Positions 11,111-24,120 are shown, counted from the stretch's first letter. The stretch is DNA of 64,000 bases from Rhyacophila brunnea (GCA_022495005.1 JAGYXB010000062.1:372001-436000), one strand, 5' to 3'. Numbers and translations are program-made. Notes: generated by a model not told the origin, from the letters alone.

Positions 11111-13763
11111 TTATAATCTTATTCTTCTTGCAAAAAATACCTCTCCAAATAAATAACTTAAGCATAACAATTTGTTAAATAGTTATGAAGCAAACTAGTT
11201 TACTTCTCATATAATAGCAATAGTTAATGGTGTCTTAGAATACTACAAAGATATACGATATACTACAATGTCTTATGCTTCTTTTGAAGAAAAATCTCTC
11301 GTTTTTATTATTTTTTTCTCTGTTCAGTATTTACTTATATTATTGATGAATTTTAAAATATTATAAAATTAAAACCATCAAAATATAAAAACCAAAGTTC
11401 CAGCAAAATTTTATAATCGTATTGTAATTATTGTGATAAAAGGTTTTTTTTCATGTTTTCATTTTAAATTATATTTTATTCTTTTTTATATTTATTAGTC
11501 ATTTTTTTACTTCAAAGTACTTAAAAGAAATTCCAAATATTTTTTTAAAAATATATAACCAATGATTAATGTAATATCTTAGTAATAATTATAGTAAGTA
11601 TGCAGTAGTTAGATAGGTTAAATTATATAAAAAATACGAAATGGCAAAATTATCAAATATTAGGATTTCTGTTTGTTAGTTGTTTTATAATTGGCAGCAG
11701 TGCTAAAGTAAATTAATGTTATGAGCTCGTATTCCCTCGTTACACGATATTATTATTATTGATCGCTTATGCAGAACATTAATTTATGACCGTTTACACC
11801 GCGTGCAATAATGCTAAATTGTAGAATAGATATGTATCGCTTTAAAGCGGTTAAGTAGTGCAATTTAACATGCATTAACTTTTAATTCAACGTTTATCTA
11901 ATATCAGATCACTACACGATAACTTTGAATCGTTTGTTTCCAAATAAAATGAGCACTTTAAGCCGATAGCTTTAAACTTCTACATTTAGATTTCTAAATC
12001 GAAATCTCAGATGTCAGAAGATGTTGAAAAATATCATTTTTATATTTTATGAATATAATTAATTTGGAATTATAAAAATTAGTTGTTTTTGCATTATTGG
12101 AATTTCAGCAACCTTAGATAATGTGGTTATACAGATTATTTGCATAATTTATAAAGAATTGGTAGCTTAATAGACAATAATTATACTCACAAGAACAGTG
12201 AAAGTTTCATATTCGGTCGAACTGTTTGTAGTAAGTAGGTGTATTTGTAAGGTTTTTCAATATTTACAATCTTCATTATTAATAATGTAACATTTTTGAA
12301 TCTTGTGTATATTCAGCACAATTAATTGAATTTTAAAAAATTCTCATTAAATCAATATTATATAAGATTATAATTCATAAAATTCGTTACAAATATGTCA
12401 TCGTATATGACTTTGCTTGGCTTAAGATTGAGGTTGTGGCATTTTTATTTAATGCAAAATTAATCACTATAAGATGAAAGCAACCATGAGCAATTATTTA
12501 TTGTTGAAGGCATCGAAAGGATTGATCGTATTATTAACAAAAAAAATAATAAGGGCCCATATTTGAAATACTGGATGCCCCCACATGTGTAAGGATAGAC
12601 TGTGTATGAAAAATACACTATCTGGATGATTAAAGGTATTCAGTGGTGTTTAATTTATCTATATACATAGAAGTTGCACGTGCATAGGATTAAAATACTG
12701 GACTCAGCTCGGAGAAGCAGGTTGTCCAGATTGATACAGGCTATGATATAAAATATTCAATAATTATTATTGAAAATAAAAATATAATTACCAAACATTA
12801 TAATATAATAATAAAATATATTTCTTGTTTTGTAAACCCCAATATTTTGTTTTGCTCTAACAAAAATCGTATACTTACGGTCAAACTGTTTACTGCAAAG
12901 GATAAGTGTGTGTTTTATTTCATATGTGTTATACTTTTAGTATAATACCACAAAGAATTAAACATACAAAATGATATTTATTAATTATTTTTTATTGTTA
13001 AATTATCTAATAACAATATGTTTTAAACCTCATTTTAAGAAATAATTATACTTTTTATCATGAGTCAATACGTTCTTTGGGAATATATCAATTTATATTA
13101 CAACTCTTTAGCAATGAATACTTATAGAGGTAAGAATTCATTCTTACATTTAACACCCTTACTCTCAATCTTAGTCCCCCATATAGTGGTAGACTTTGGT
13201 TTCCATTAAGTAGTCGGGTGGTAAACCCTAACTAACCCCTGGATTTGCGGTTACTCTCACCTACCGCTGTGTGCGAAGGTTTTGAGTTTTCGAAAGCCTC
13301 CCGAAATACCTACCTACCTTGTGGAAGCAAAGGTAAAAAAATGTGATTCGGGGCTTCCAAAGTGCCGAGCGGGTGTCTAAGTTTCCCTACCTTTCAAACT
13401 AGGTAGAAATCGTGTTAAGTTTTCCAAAAAACACGTTAACTTTCGTAAATATATTTATATCTCCCTTGAGAAACCAATACAACCTACGAAACAAATGCCA
13501 ATTTAATAGCATATTTTTCTTTTAACCCTATTCTATAATTTATTTAAAAATACTCAGTTATGACTGTTTATAATATATTGCTAAAAATAAACCACTATAA
13601 TGACCAAGTGGCCGATTATATATAAGAACTCTAGTATTAATCTGTATTCCAAAAAATCATCAAATATCTGTTATTTGATTTTACAAGGTGCACATGAAAC
13701 CTGTCGATGAGAAGGTGTTTATTTATCACATTTATTTTCTTAGATACATAGAATTATCTACAG
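11111..13763. other. AT-rich intergenic DNA
   Basis: No gene or well-bounded element is seen. Around 13135-13430 the composition becomes more mixed, with many CCTAC/ACCTA words, but no long frame or terminal repeat could be supported. Confidence 0.5.
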
Positions 13764-14941
13764 CAGTGGTCGGCAACCCAAATGCATTGGCATGCCACAA
13801 AACAGGTAATTCAATGCACTGGACACTCAGCGTGCCACTGAAATAAAACTGGTAAATCTATTGTAAGATTTGACTATAATAATACACGCTACATAAAAAC
13901 ATAAAAACTACAATATTTAAACATTAGTGACTCCCTTGAGGCTCAATTTTGGAAGCTTCTTCTTCTTCTTCTTGGTCGTGCACTCTTGGCTGAGGATCGT
14001 GACCACATTTAAATTTCGCCATCCTTTGGGCGACCAAGACTTTCCATCCTTCTCGATCTTCCGCTTCTCTCAGGGCAGAATGGATGGTGCCCCCAGTCAG
14101 CTCTTTCACTTGATCGCTCCATCGCGCAGACGCTCTTCCTCTGCTTCGCTTTCCCTGGAGGCTACCCAAAACTACCAGTCTCTCCAGGTTGTCCGGTCCG
14201 CACCTGACAATATGTCCTGGAAGCTAACACCTCAATATTTGGTTCATAGTTTGAAGTTTTTAATTTTATGCACATCCAAATTTTCTTCAGGTCAACGATT
14301 TCGATATGGGCTTATAATATTTTTCATAATTGAGAATTGTTGCTCACAGTAGTACGTTGTACCGAAAGCACTTAAGTCTATACTTCAGCTGGGGCACGGT
14401 CTAAAACGATCGTGACTGCGCGACGCGAAGAATGTGCAAACGACGCGTGCAGAACAAAATATAATTCATCATAAAAATTCAACATGCGTCCATTTAGTGC
14501 TGTGTGTATTGTTCTATTTGTAATAATAATAATAATATATTCATTTACATGTTTTCTTTTTCAAGTAAATGGGTAACGTTTTTTAGTCATTTTTACACGA
14601 TTTAAGAATTAATTCCCCCGACGCCATCACAAAACAAATTGACGTGTTCACAGCTCGACTTTCGCTCTCCGATTGGCAGCCAGTCCGAAATTTCGTCGCA
14701 CATATAATTGAAAATTATTTGCCGTTTCACTGAAGTATGCTCTTAAAAGAGCGAATGCGACTTGTTTCATACAATTAAATCTATCTAGGAGTTCATTCCA
14801 CGTTTTGGTTATCATATCAGTATTATGGTACAGTTTTTAAAGTACCGAAAATTTTAATAAATCGTCATTTTCGAGGCGTGCCACCAAAAATCCTTTCGCG
14901 TGCCACCTGGTGGCATCCATGACATAGGTTACCGGGCGCTG
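13764..14941 (+). mobile_element. hAT-type non-autonomous element with 8-bp target duplication
   Basis: The left end is CAGTGGTCGGCAACC (13764). The right end, read in reverse complement, is CAGCGCCCGGTAACC (ending at 14941), so imperfect terminal inverted repeats begin with CAG. The flanks are ATCTACAG (13756-13763) and ATCTATAG (14942-14949), an 8-bp duplication with one mismatch, as expected for hAT insertion. Both ends carry repeated GTGCCAC words. No transposase could be read inside. A LINE fragment is nested at 13956-14300. Orientation is arbitrary. Confidence 0.75.
13956..14300 (-). pseudogene. RTE-like LINE 3' end nested in the hAT element
   Basis: The minus frame reads GHIVRCGPDNLERLVVLG, RGRASARWSDQVKELTG and LREAEDREGWKVLVAQ, then passes into a (GAA)n tail at 13957-13973. 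This is the C-terminal tail seen in RTE-class insect LINEs (GHI.R, GR...RW, DR..W). Only the last part of the ORF is present and the RT core is missing. The plus-strand open frame across the same bases is the antisense shadow. Confidence 0.7.
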
Positions 14942-14999
14942 ATCTATAGTATATAACATTGTTCAAATAACCACTTTGGCTTCTCTGACAGATAATCAT

Positions 15000-15400
15000 T
15001 CTCTTGGCTATGTTTTCCATGACTCGGATAAATCTATTTCGCCGATGAAGCCCTGGATATTATGTTTGAAATCATAAATCGTTTTTGGCTTACCAGCGTA
15101 TGTTTTAATTTTGAAAATACTCTAAATAAAAAACTCCAACGCTATTAAATTACATGATGTATAAAGCTAATTAACGTGGTGAAAACGGGGAAATATTACG
15201 ACCAGGAAATATGGTATGCAATAACGCCTGTGTTTCGCGCACCTTCAGTAGTGCCATCTTGTTGATACAATATATTTTTAAATTCATTCCATTCAATTCA
15301 TGCAATAAAATGAATTAATATGTCATCAATCGCATTTAGAACAAAATTCTCATAAACCACTTGAGAATTTTTAAATTCTCAAACCCAAAAGTCTTGCGTA
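15000..15400 (-). pseudogene. mariner-like transposase relic (C-terminal half)
   Basis: The minus strand reads QQDGTT (near 15255) and, further on, KTYAGKPKTIYDFKHNIQ with further weak similarity. These match the order QQDG ... YLK..VYAGKPKTI..LK.NI in Tc/mariner transposases of the type found in many insects. Frames shift and stops intervene, and no terminal repeats were identified. The call rests on two short motifs. Confidence 0.5.
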
Positions 15401-17560
15401 TTAAAACAATCATTCTGTATGATTAATAGGACTTGTTTCATCCGAATATATCACACAATTTTCGCTACACATTTGTATTTGAAATATTAATATCATAATA
15501 TTTACCTTTACAATCTTCACTTGCTGTTATACTGAACACTTTTTTTATAAGTAATGTTACACACCAGTAGAATTCATACATAATACACCAAATTTGAAAT
15601 AACTAAGTTACACCAGTACAAGATGGCTGCAAATTTTTAACTCAGCTCTTATTGATTCTCCCTACACATGAATGATATATTTACCTTATTAACTCACATT
15701 ATGAACATCTTCAGCTTATAGTTAGTTTTAAATTAACTTTTCAAATTTTAATTTTAAACTTTAATTTCACTTTATACCACACTAAGCATCAATTTTTCAC
15801 GTTTTTTTAACCGTAGAATACGAGAGAGAAGAAGTGACAGGATCTATTACATAAAATGTAACGCAGTGGTGTCATCTTGTACAACTATAATACAATTTGT
15901 TTTCGATGCAGTTACTGAGGCTCTATGCCATTATTGCAGAAAGCACAATTTTCACACCCGATCCGGGCACTTTACCACTCGACTACCGAAGTAGCGAAAT
16001 AAGTATTTCTACTAGTCCAATATATTTTACAACGTTTTTTTCATTACAACGTTTTTCTTAGCTAGTATTCTTATTTTTCCGGAGGTTGTTTGTCCGGTAC
16101 AAATCTTGCAATTGATTTTTAACTAACTTCTCGACTAGCTAGACATTTGAAACTTTTAGAATATATCAGAACACGATGCCAATGCATTTTTTAATTCTTT
16201 TTGCCATCTTTAAATAGAATTGATTTCATTTTCAGTTAATTCTGTTTTGTATAAAAAGTTATTTCGGAAGACATCCGTAAAAAGTAAAACTATTATTGGT
16301 TGCTAAGTGGGTCCAAGCAACTAAATTATTAATATTAATATATACGTGCGTTACTATGGAAATCAATATGAGATTTCAGTATTATTTACAGTACAGTACA
16401 TTTAATTTTTTTTTATCGTTTAAACTAGTCAAGTCAAGTTTATATGATTCAACAGAAAATTTAAAAACGTTGTACATAAAAAGTTCTTTTTATCTTGTAA
16501 TTATTTTATAATAATTGTTAGTATTCTACACATGGTAGGTATATGTTCGTAATTCTATAAATATTATTATATATTTACCGAAATTTACATTGTATAATCC
16601 ATTATCATAACGCTGATCACTACTGTGAAATTGATTCACCCGACATGTATAATATGTGAAAATATATTTTAATCGCGTGCATTGTTTTGTTTAATTAGTT
16701 TGCAATGCAGTACGGTTTACACTTTGGATTTACGTAATGCTTGTTTACAAATGGATCTATATATTTTCATCGTTCACTAAACATTATGTAATTACAATTC
16801 TAATTTCTGAAAATCTTTTTTACCGATGACGCGTCGTAATAGGGTGATATAATAAAATTATCGCAGATGGACCTCCACAGATTTGAGGTTGTATTAGCAA
16901 ACCATTTACAAGATTTGTTAAAACTTTACTTATGATCAATTAATGTAGATTAAAATAAATATACAACCCGTAGTCTCTTTCTAAACGCGTTATTTGAACT
17001 CATTTTCGTATTTTCACAGAAAATCTTTCTGTCCACTACTCCACCATAAAGATACCTTTGATACCTGTTACTTACCTAATGTACAACTCAGTTACTGAAC
17101 CTAAAATAATATAATTATTATCTTATCTCTCTATCATATAAAATGTTTCTTAAAGGAAATTATTTTTCATTCAAAAAATTATTTTTATAGAATAGCATTA
17201 CGCTATATTTCAAAAGATGTTAGCATTGGTATCATATAACCATCAACATGTTTTCTTTGACAAAAAGTTTTCTTGAGAAACTTTTTATTAAAAGTCTCTT
17301 CGCCTTCATTTTTAGAAAAGCCTTTGCATCAAAATTTTTCACTTTTAATATAGTTATATAATAATATAACTCTACATTCTTTTTATTGAACATACATAAT
17401 TTGAAAATACCTCAGTAAATGTATACGTACCAACCTGAAAAAAATGGGAAAAAATCCCCAGATTGTATACAATTATTATTATCTATAATGTCTACTTACT
17501 ATATTTCTCCATTTATCCAAAGACTTAAAATTTAGAAGCGATTCGGTACTTAGAACATAG
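15401..17560. other. AT-rich intergenic DNA
   Basis: No gene seen. At 15935-16005 the minus strand has a tRNA A-box-like TAGTCGAGTGGTAAAG without a good B box, possibly a SINE fragment. A 71-codon plus frame at 16296-16511 is compositional noise. Confidence 0.5.
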
Positions 17561-17566
17561 AGTCTC

Positions 17567-17812
17567 AATCTTCTTCGACCATGTCTGATCCTAATAGGAT
17601 CATATGGGCCTTCACAGAGTGGAGGTTTGTATTAACAGATTTTGTTTTTACGAGAAATTAATGTCAGCCACTTGCTCAACCTATTAGGTCTATACTCTGA
17701 CTCATACACAAATTGAAAAACAGTATGTGTACTTTTCAGACCCAGAATTCGAACTTGGGACCCACGACGCTATAAGCCGACGCTTAAGCCGCGCGGCCAA
17801 CACGGGTGTCAT
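17567..17812 (-). repeat. tRNA-derived SINE (family A), copy 1
   Basis: On the minus strand a tRNA-like head with TGGCCGCGCGGCTTAAGCG and AGTTCGAATTCTGGGTCTG is followed by a body containing ACCTAATAGGTTGAGCAAG and a tail GACATGGTCGAAGAAGA. The same arrangement recurs at 34081, 35009 and 47053, with a tail-only piece at 60485. A pol III head, unrelated body and short (GAA) tail define a SINE. Confidence 0.8.
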
Positions 17813-18075
17813 GGGTCTCAATATAATATTCTAAATACTAAAATTAATATTTTTCATCTACTTTTTGAGATAACGGCACTTAAATATTGCACTATCGTCG
17901 TTAATTTTTGCGTGGGTTACAGAGATATGTCGAATCATAATAATATAATTATATAGGTAGGTACTTAAAGTGTTCAAGACGGCAGTAATTTTAAGTAAAA
18001 CAATCTAAGAAAGTGCTTAAAGTGCTCTGAAAAAGCTATAAAGTTTACACATATTATTATAAATTTTGTAATATA

Positions 18076-19905
18076 TCTCTATATATATAAAAATCTCGTG
18101 TCACGATGTTTGTGGTCGAACTCCTCCGAAATGGCTCGACCGATTTTTATGATTTTTTTTATGTATATTTTTTAGGTATGAGAATAGGTCAACAAGTATA
18201 TTTCATACCGCTAAGTGATTAGGGTATCTCTATCCAGAAATTTTTTTTTATTTTTTGACAATTTTTTTTTTGTATTTTTTTTATTATTTGGCATAAAAAA
18301 ATACCTATAACCTCAAATTTTCATTTTCCAACCCCCATTCTCCCATTTTTTAATCGCGATTTTATTAATTTTGTATGAACAAATTTAACCGTCGTTCGTA
18401 TTTCAAACAGAACGAAATTATTTATGTTGTTGAATGACAGATGGCACTACGTCCGAGAAGAATTCAAGAGAAGCGTCGCGTCATTTTGACATTTCATTCG
18501 GCAAATCACAACGCAGTGCGTGCAAAATTTTGTACGATTTATTTTAATTTATCTATTTTTATGTGCGTGTATTACAATGCACAATGCCAGCAAGCCATTT
18601 GGGCCGTCGAACGAATAAAGCAACAAACATGTGAAATAGTAGAGTAGAAAGAACAGACGAACAAATCCAACAAGATAACAAAAACGTGCGTGTAAGCATG
18701 TCGCAATTGCGTGCATCTCAATCACAAGAGGCACGAGCTGAACAAAATCAACAACGACAATTGGAACGGAGCCAAGCGCGCCGGTTCGTAGTTAACACAC
18801 GCAGAGCAAATGACCGACAACGCCAACAAGTACATCGAACATTTACATCCGCTTCGTTCCTTCGTCTCGCATTCGAGTACGAGCCAGATATTGAATATTC
18901 CGCTCATCCAAAAGTGCTGATTGGTGCTATGGACAAAGAATGTCCCCATTGTCATGCGCTCAAATTCAAACATGAGTCAGCCGGGATGTGTTGCGCATCA
19001 GGAAAAGTGTAACTACCAGAAATTGAGATACCACCAGAACCATTGAACAGCTTGCTCATTGGCACGGTTCCAGATTCAAACCTGTTCCTGAAGTCCATTC
19101 GCACATTCAATTCATGCTTCTAAATGACTTCGTCCGGAGCAACAGAAATAGTTCACAATACTGCGGCAAATGGTCAACAATTCCATTCTACGTTCAAAAT
19201 CAAAGGTCAAGTATACCACAAAGTAGGCTCATTGCTGCTAATGCCAAACGAACCACATACATTTTTACAAATCTACTTCATGGGCGCGGCGGTGAGGACA
19301 TCAATCATGTGGATGCACGTTGCGGCTACAATAGCCTCAATTCGCCTAATGCCAGGCGCATCGTCGGCGAACTGGACGCCCTGTTGAATGAGCACAATGA
19401 ATTATTGAAATTCTTCAAAGCACACATGCACGAATTGCAAAGTGGCAATCACGCTATTGTCATCAATCCTGATAAAACACCAGCTGGAGAGCACGTACGT
19501 AGATGCAATGCGACTGTTGTTGACGACATTGCGAGAAATCGTGATTCGAAGAAGAAACAATAATCTGGAGTTCATCGCTGACACACACCGTTCATACGAC
19601 GCTCTCCAATATCCGCTAATTTTCTGGAAGGGACAAGACGGATATTGCATACACATTAAACAACGAGATCCTGTCACAGGTAATTCATTCATTATGAACA
19701 TCATTACTCATTTTGAATTGAGAAAATGAATGGTTGATGTTTTTTTGTTTTTATCGGCGGTCATCGTCTACAGTGCTCTATTCCTCTTTCTGTCATAGAT
19801 CCCATCCCCACACACTTACGATACATTCGTTACTTTTTATTTAACAACCAAAATATTCACTAGAAATAATTTATATGGCAGAACAACGTTTGCCTGGTCA
19901 GCTAG
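18076..19905 (+). mobile_element. Helitron derivative 1 (Rep and helicase lost)
   Basis: Starts TCTCTATATATATAAAAATC after an A (18075) and ends CTAG (19902-19905) before a T, as expected for Helitron insertion between A and T with no target duplication. Just inside the 3' end is a hairpin (19877-19894: GGCA...TGCC with a bulged G and an AAC loop), 11 nt from the terminus. The interior encodes only the region upstream of the Rep domain, so the element depends on an autonomous relative. It is closely similar along its whole length to the copy at 56725-58593. Confidence 0.88.
18584..19729 (+). pseudogene. Helitron N-terminal protein remnant, frameshifted
   Basis: From ATGCCAGCAAG the broken frames give RPRR/LGRRT-type basic sequence, a glutamine- and arginine-rich stretch (QNQQRQLERSQARR), the zinc-finger-like block CPHCHALKFKHESAGMCC, FHSTFKIKGQVYHKVGSLL and YDALQYPLIFWKGQDGY, ending HFELRK and TGA. 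These are landmarks of the Helitron protein ahead of Rep. Compared with copy 2 it has a frame change near 18645, in-frame stops after GKV (about 19009) and near 19122, an extra 5 bases near 19290, and a 32-base deletion near 19532. It cannot encode a full product. Confidence 0.85.
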
Positions 19906-21530
19906 TAATAATATAATATGTACCAAATATAATACGAAGTTTATTTATTTGTTTGTTCCAATTTTTAAATTTTACCACAGAATAAGAATGATAAAGTTTG
20001 CATATTTTGGATTCGATTTTAATTTAGTGTTCTTTTGTTTAAACTTTATTGGTGTCAAAATTATTTTCATGTCAATATATTGTAAGTCAATTTTAATAAT
20101 AAAGAATGTTTTATTATTAATAATGTTTCGTCAATTAAGATAAAAATATTATATCAATCAATGAAGCGACCTTGTGGGAAGCTACGTACATCACCTAGTA
20201 ATAATTATAATTAAAACTCTGGGTGCATTATCGTCATTTTATAGTTTCCATATAATGCGTATCGTGAGTCTCGTATGCGGTGTTTTAATTAAATTTCTAA
20301 TGAGCTATTGAATCTTTCCTTCGTTCAGTGCGGCATGTTTACTGGAACGCTGTGAGCTTCTTGATGCATGCTTATAAGTAATGCATAAACGATTCTTAAC
20401 TTCACGGTTGAAAATATTACATGTGCGCTTGATGAAGTAATAACATAGAAAACATTATTTATTTCCTTTTGAAAAATGACAGAAACTTTCATAAAATATT
20501 TTTACGAATTTATATAAAATTTATATCCGTCGTATAGGTATATATATTTTTTTTTAAATTTTCACACTTTTTAATTAATTAGAATTTTATGATATGATCA
20601 CATTTCTTCGATAATATACTTCTGTATCAGTTTGAATCTTAGCCATATGAATTAAACAATAGTCTGTAATTACATTCAATAAATTAATCGGATTTAGAGA
20701 ATTTCGCTGGAACCGGTTTCTGGTGGTGTTTAATTTTGTAATACTGGTATGAAAATTAATTCGTACTTTATTTTTCTGTACAAATAATTGGATTAGCTTT
20801 AAGTAATGTAAATTATTTCCAAATACCTACTCTATTGAATCTTAACGGAACAAAATTCTGAAAAGGTCACACGGTTTCTTAAGTAACGACAGTGTCGGCT
20901 AAAAGATAAAGCGGGAGAGGGCGATGATTAAATAGTGTTGTCACTGAACGTTCACTGGTTCCGGTTCAATTATAAATGTACATTAATAATTATTATATTA
21001 TGCTATTACTGTAATTTTTTAATAAATACCTTTCTGATTTCAATTTGTTGATTATTGGCACTCCACTCTAGCCCTAACGAAAGTGCTTACTTCAATAGTT
21101 ATTGATGCCACAGTTTATCCAGGTTCATGTCTGATGACATAAATAATGTCCTATGCATATATATATATATATCTCTAGCTCTTATTCTTTCTCTTTTTTA
21201 GTCAGTCATACTCAGCCTCTCAATATTTCTCTAAAAGTTTTCTGCCCATCTCAATCGGGGGTTACTCAGAAGCTGAGTTCACATTGGGGATCATTCAGAA
21301 TTAATATTATAAAGAGCTCGAAACCTGTCTCGTCTAACAATATGACCATTCTCAAAATGTTGCCATATTAGGCTGCAGTTAAGATTTCAGCGCTTGTACA
21401 AATCCTAAAAATCACCACTTTTGGTTTTCTTTAACCGGTGCTAGTATTTTTCGAAGAATATTAATTTCAAAAACTTACATGATAGCCTTGTCTTGTATTT
21501 CCAGTAGCCTACAGTAATATATATTATAAC
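19906..21530. other. AT-rich intergenic DNA
   Basis: No gene or bounded element. A (TA)n run lies at 21155-21172. The frames at 19949-20143 and 21153-21371 are compositional. Confidence 0.5.
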
Positions 21531-22279
21531 TAGAGATTCCAATCCCGGGATCCCGAGCTATTTTCGATACCTATGAATCCCGGGATTGATGAACATAATC
21601 CCGAAACTTTCGGGATTGATTTTTTTTTAAATTTTTATGGGAAATAAAATAAAAACGAAAATATAACAGAGAAAATACTTTTAATAACGAATAACTACAT
21701 TAGAAATAAACTGAGTTTGAATGGAGTTTGATTTATGCCCATGTGTAAATTGCCGATTCATTTTATTTTTTCACATAAATTAATAAAAATGAGAAAGATT
21801 GGAATGCTTCGCACTATTAACAAAGTAATTCCACCATGATCTCATGCGTTTTACGGCAGTTTCATATTTGGCTGACTAATTAGATTTATGAAGCGGAAAT
21901 GCCATAGGTACACCATGATTTGCTTTACTATTTTAAATCTCGCTAACCCATTCATTAATTCTTTACTATCAGAAACTGCAATATCATATTAAATTTAAAT
22001 TATTATTTATATTACAATATTATTTACTCTATTAAACTTATGTATTTCCAAGATTGAACGTATACAATATTAACAATACATGTCTTAAATAGTATAAATT
22101 ATACTAGATTTATTTTTAATTCCGATTTCGTTTTTATCAATTTTATTTGTAAATATAAAAATTTTATAGTAACAATGGAAAAAATGCCAATTCCGGGACC
22201 AGTTCCGGGATCCCGGGATTGTCAAATTGTAATCCCGAAATCCCGGGATTAGAATTTTGGCTCGGGATTAGATTCCCTA
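21531..22279 (+). mobile_element. hAT-type MITE rich in ATCCCGGGAT palindromes
   Basis: The left end is TAGAGATTCCAATCCCG. The right end in reverse complement is TAGGGAATCTAATCCCG. The flanks ATTATAAC (21523-21530) and ATTATATC (22280-22287) form an 8-bp duplication with one mismatch, typical of hAT. The outer ~100 bases at each end hold repeated ATCCCGGGAT, a palindrome, in both orientations; such subterminal arrays are transposase binding sites in hAT elements. The interior is AT-rich and non-coding. Orientation is arbitrary. Confidence 0.75.
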
Positions 22280-22459
22280 ATTATATCCGGTAATCGATGT
22301 ATTACCGGAATTTGGTTTTTTTGGGAAGCAGCTTTAATCTCCAATATAAATGATACAGCATTCACATTCTTCAATCTATAAGCAAGTTTTTTGTTCTTTT
22401 TTAAGATATTGGATCTCAGATATTTTGACGGTGAAATAATTATTGATCTTCACAATATT

Positions 22460-22770
22460 CACTGATTAATTTATACTAGCAGAGACAGCTGGTGGTCGCC
22501 AGTCTGTCTCGCTAGGTCTTTCAGACGGCTCGGCGGTGTTAGATAGTAATATAATTGTGAAGTCTGCATAGACGGCCCCATAGTTTTCCCTTCGGGATGA
22601 ATTTTCATTCACCTCAGTCAGTTTGACATTTTGCTGATTTGTCAGTTTTACGATTTGCAAGTCGTCACTGCTAATATAAATCTGGAGTTTGGCCTTTACA
22701 ATATCGTCTGACACCACCTCAGGCTACTTGACCTAGCAGAACAGCTAGCAATCGCCGATTGCTACCACTG
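22460..22770. other. Unexplained GC-richer block with hairpins
   Basis: The block stands out from AT-rich surroundings. It carries an 83-codon minus open frame (22466-22717, contains DDIVKAKLQIYISSDDLQIV) of unknown family and a perfect hairpin, TAGCAATC-GCC-GATTGCTA, at 22746-22764. The left edge has a related CAGCTGGTGGTCGCCAG. It may be a small transposon or an isolated exon; neither can be shown. Confidence 0.3.
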
Positions 22771-23204
22771 ACATTTTAATTTTAATACAATATATTATGT
22801 GTAGGTATGTGCATTTAAATATGAAAAATAATTATACATCTCAATCATTCGAATATACAGCAATATATGTGAATAATATGAATATCGATCCAATATAACG
22901 TGAATATTAATCTCTTTCGGGTCCCATTTAGATAATAGAAAAAGGTTAGCAGCGTAAAAAAATTAAATTAAACATTTTTTTTCATTGCCTATTAAAAATA
23001 AATGCTTTTGCAGCCATAGAATAATGTTTAAAATCAAATTTTGAATTAAAAATTAACCTTAAACAATATAGTTTCCCGGTGCGGGACATTCATATCGAAA
23101 CAAATGTTGATAAATAATAAAGCAATACATATTATATCTGAGAGGAGTAGACCAATTCTGATAAGAATAGGAATTTACAATACCTAAAGATGTGGAATCA
23201 GCTT

Positions 23205-24120
23205 AAAGAGGCCTTCATCTAGCAGTAGATTGATACAGGTTGATGACAATAGTGACGATATAAATGGGTAGATATAGGTATAAAATTACAAATTTAATAA
23301 AATATAGCAGTTTATATGACCAAGAAGGGTAGAATTAGGTTCAGATAACCTTCATCCAGCAGTGGATTGATCTTGGTTGATGATGATAATGATGATACTA
23401 TGAATGGGTAAATATAATATCAGCAATTTTTATAAATATAGCAATTCATATGACCGACAGAAATACTGAGAAAACTTAGAGAGGCCTTTATCCACCAGTG
23501 GATTGATTCAGGCTCATGATAATAATGGCATTATAAATAGATATAATAAAATATCACCAATTTTGATAAATACAGCTATTCAAATGACAGAAATGAGTAT
23601 AATCAGGCTATAGGAGGCCTTTATCCAGCAGTGGATTGGTTCTGGTCGATGATGATAGAAATATGTATAATATCACAAATTGGTAAACCGATAGTAGTAG
23701 AATCACGTAACGGAACCCTTCATCCAGCAGTGGATTGATCCTGGTTGATGATGATGATGCCGACGAAATGAATATGTAGATAAATAACATTAGCATTTTT
23801 AATAAATATATAAATTCATTTAAGACTATCAAGAATACAATCAACGTAAATAGGCCTTCATCCAGCAGTGGATTGATTGAGGCTCGTGATAATAATGGCA
23901 TTATATATAGATAGGTAAATTTTATTATAATATCACCAATTTTGATAAATGTAACAATTCATGTGTAAGTAAAGAGTAGAATAAGGTTGAGGAGGCCTTC
24001 ATCCAGCAGTGGATAGATCCAGATTGATGATGATAAGGATGATGAAAATAGTAGATATTATACAATATCACAAATTTTGATAACTATAACAATTCGTATA
24101 TCTAACAGGAGTAGCATCAA
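23205..24120. repeat. Tandem array, about 137-bp unit, containing a LINE 3' tail motif
   Basis: The phrase GGCCTTCATCCAGCAGTGGA (with variants) recurs at 23212, 23349, 23484, 23618, 23717, 23855 and 23996. Most spacings are 134-141 bases, with one short unit of 99. Each is followed by GATGAT-type repeats and then an AT-rich filler that is also shared (ATATCACCAATTTTGATAAA, AATTCATATGACC). The phrase is the DNA form of the GEAFIQQWID LINE terminus seen at 4080. Degenerate half units continue to about 24200. Confidence 0.85.

Noticed and set aside
13927..14352. 141-codon plus-strand open frame
   Set aside because: It is antisense to the LINE C-terminus and its (GAA)n tail, which read sensibly on the minus strand; the run of Phe is the translated microsatellite.
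23205..24120. Regularly spaced repeats considered as a CRISPR array
   Set aside because: Eukaryotic context, roughly 137-bp units with similar rather than unique spacers, and a LINE tail motif.
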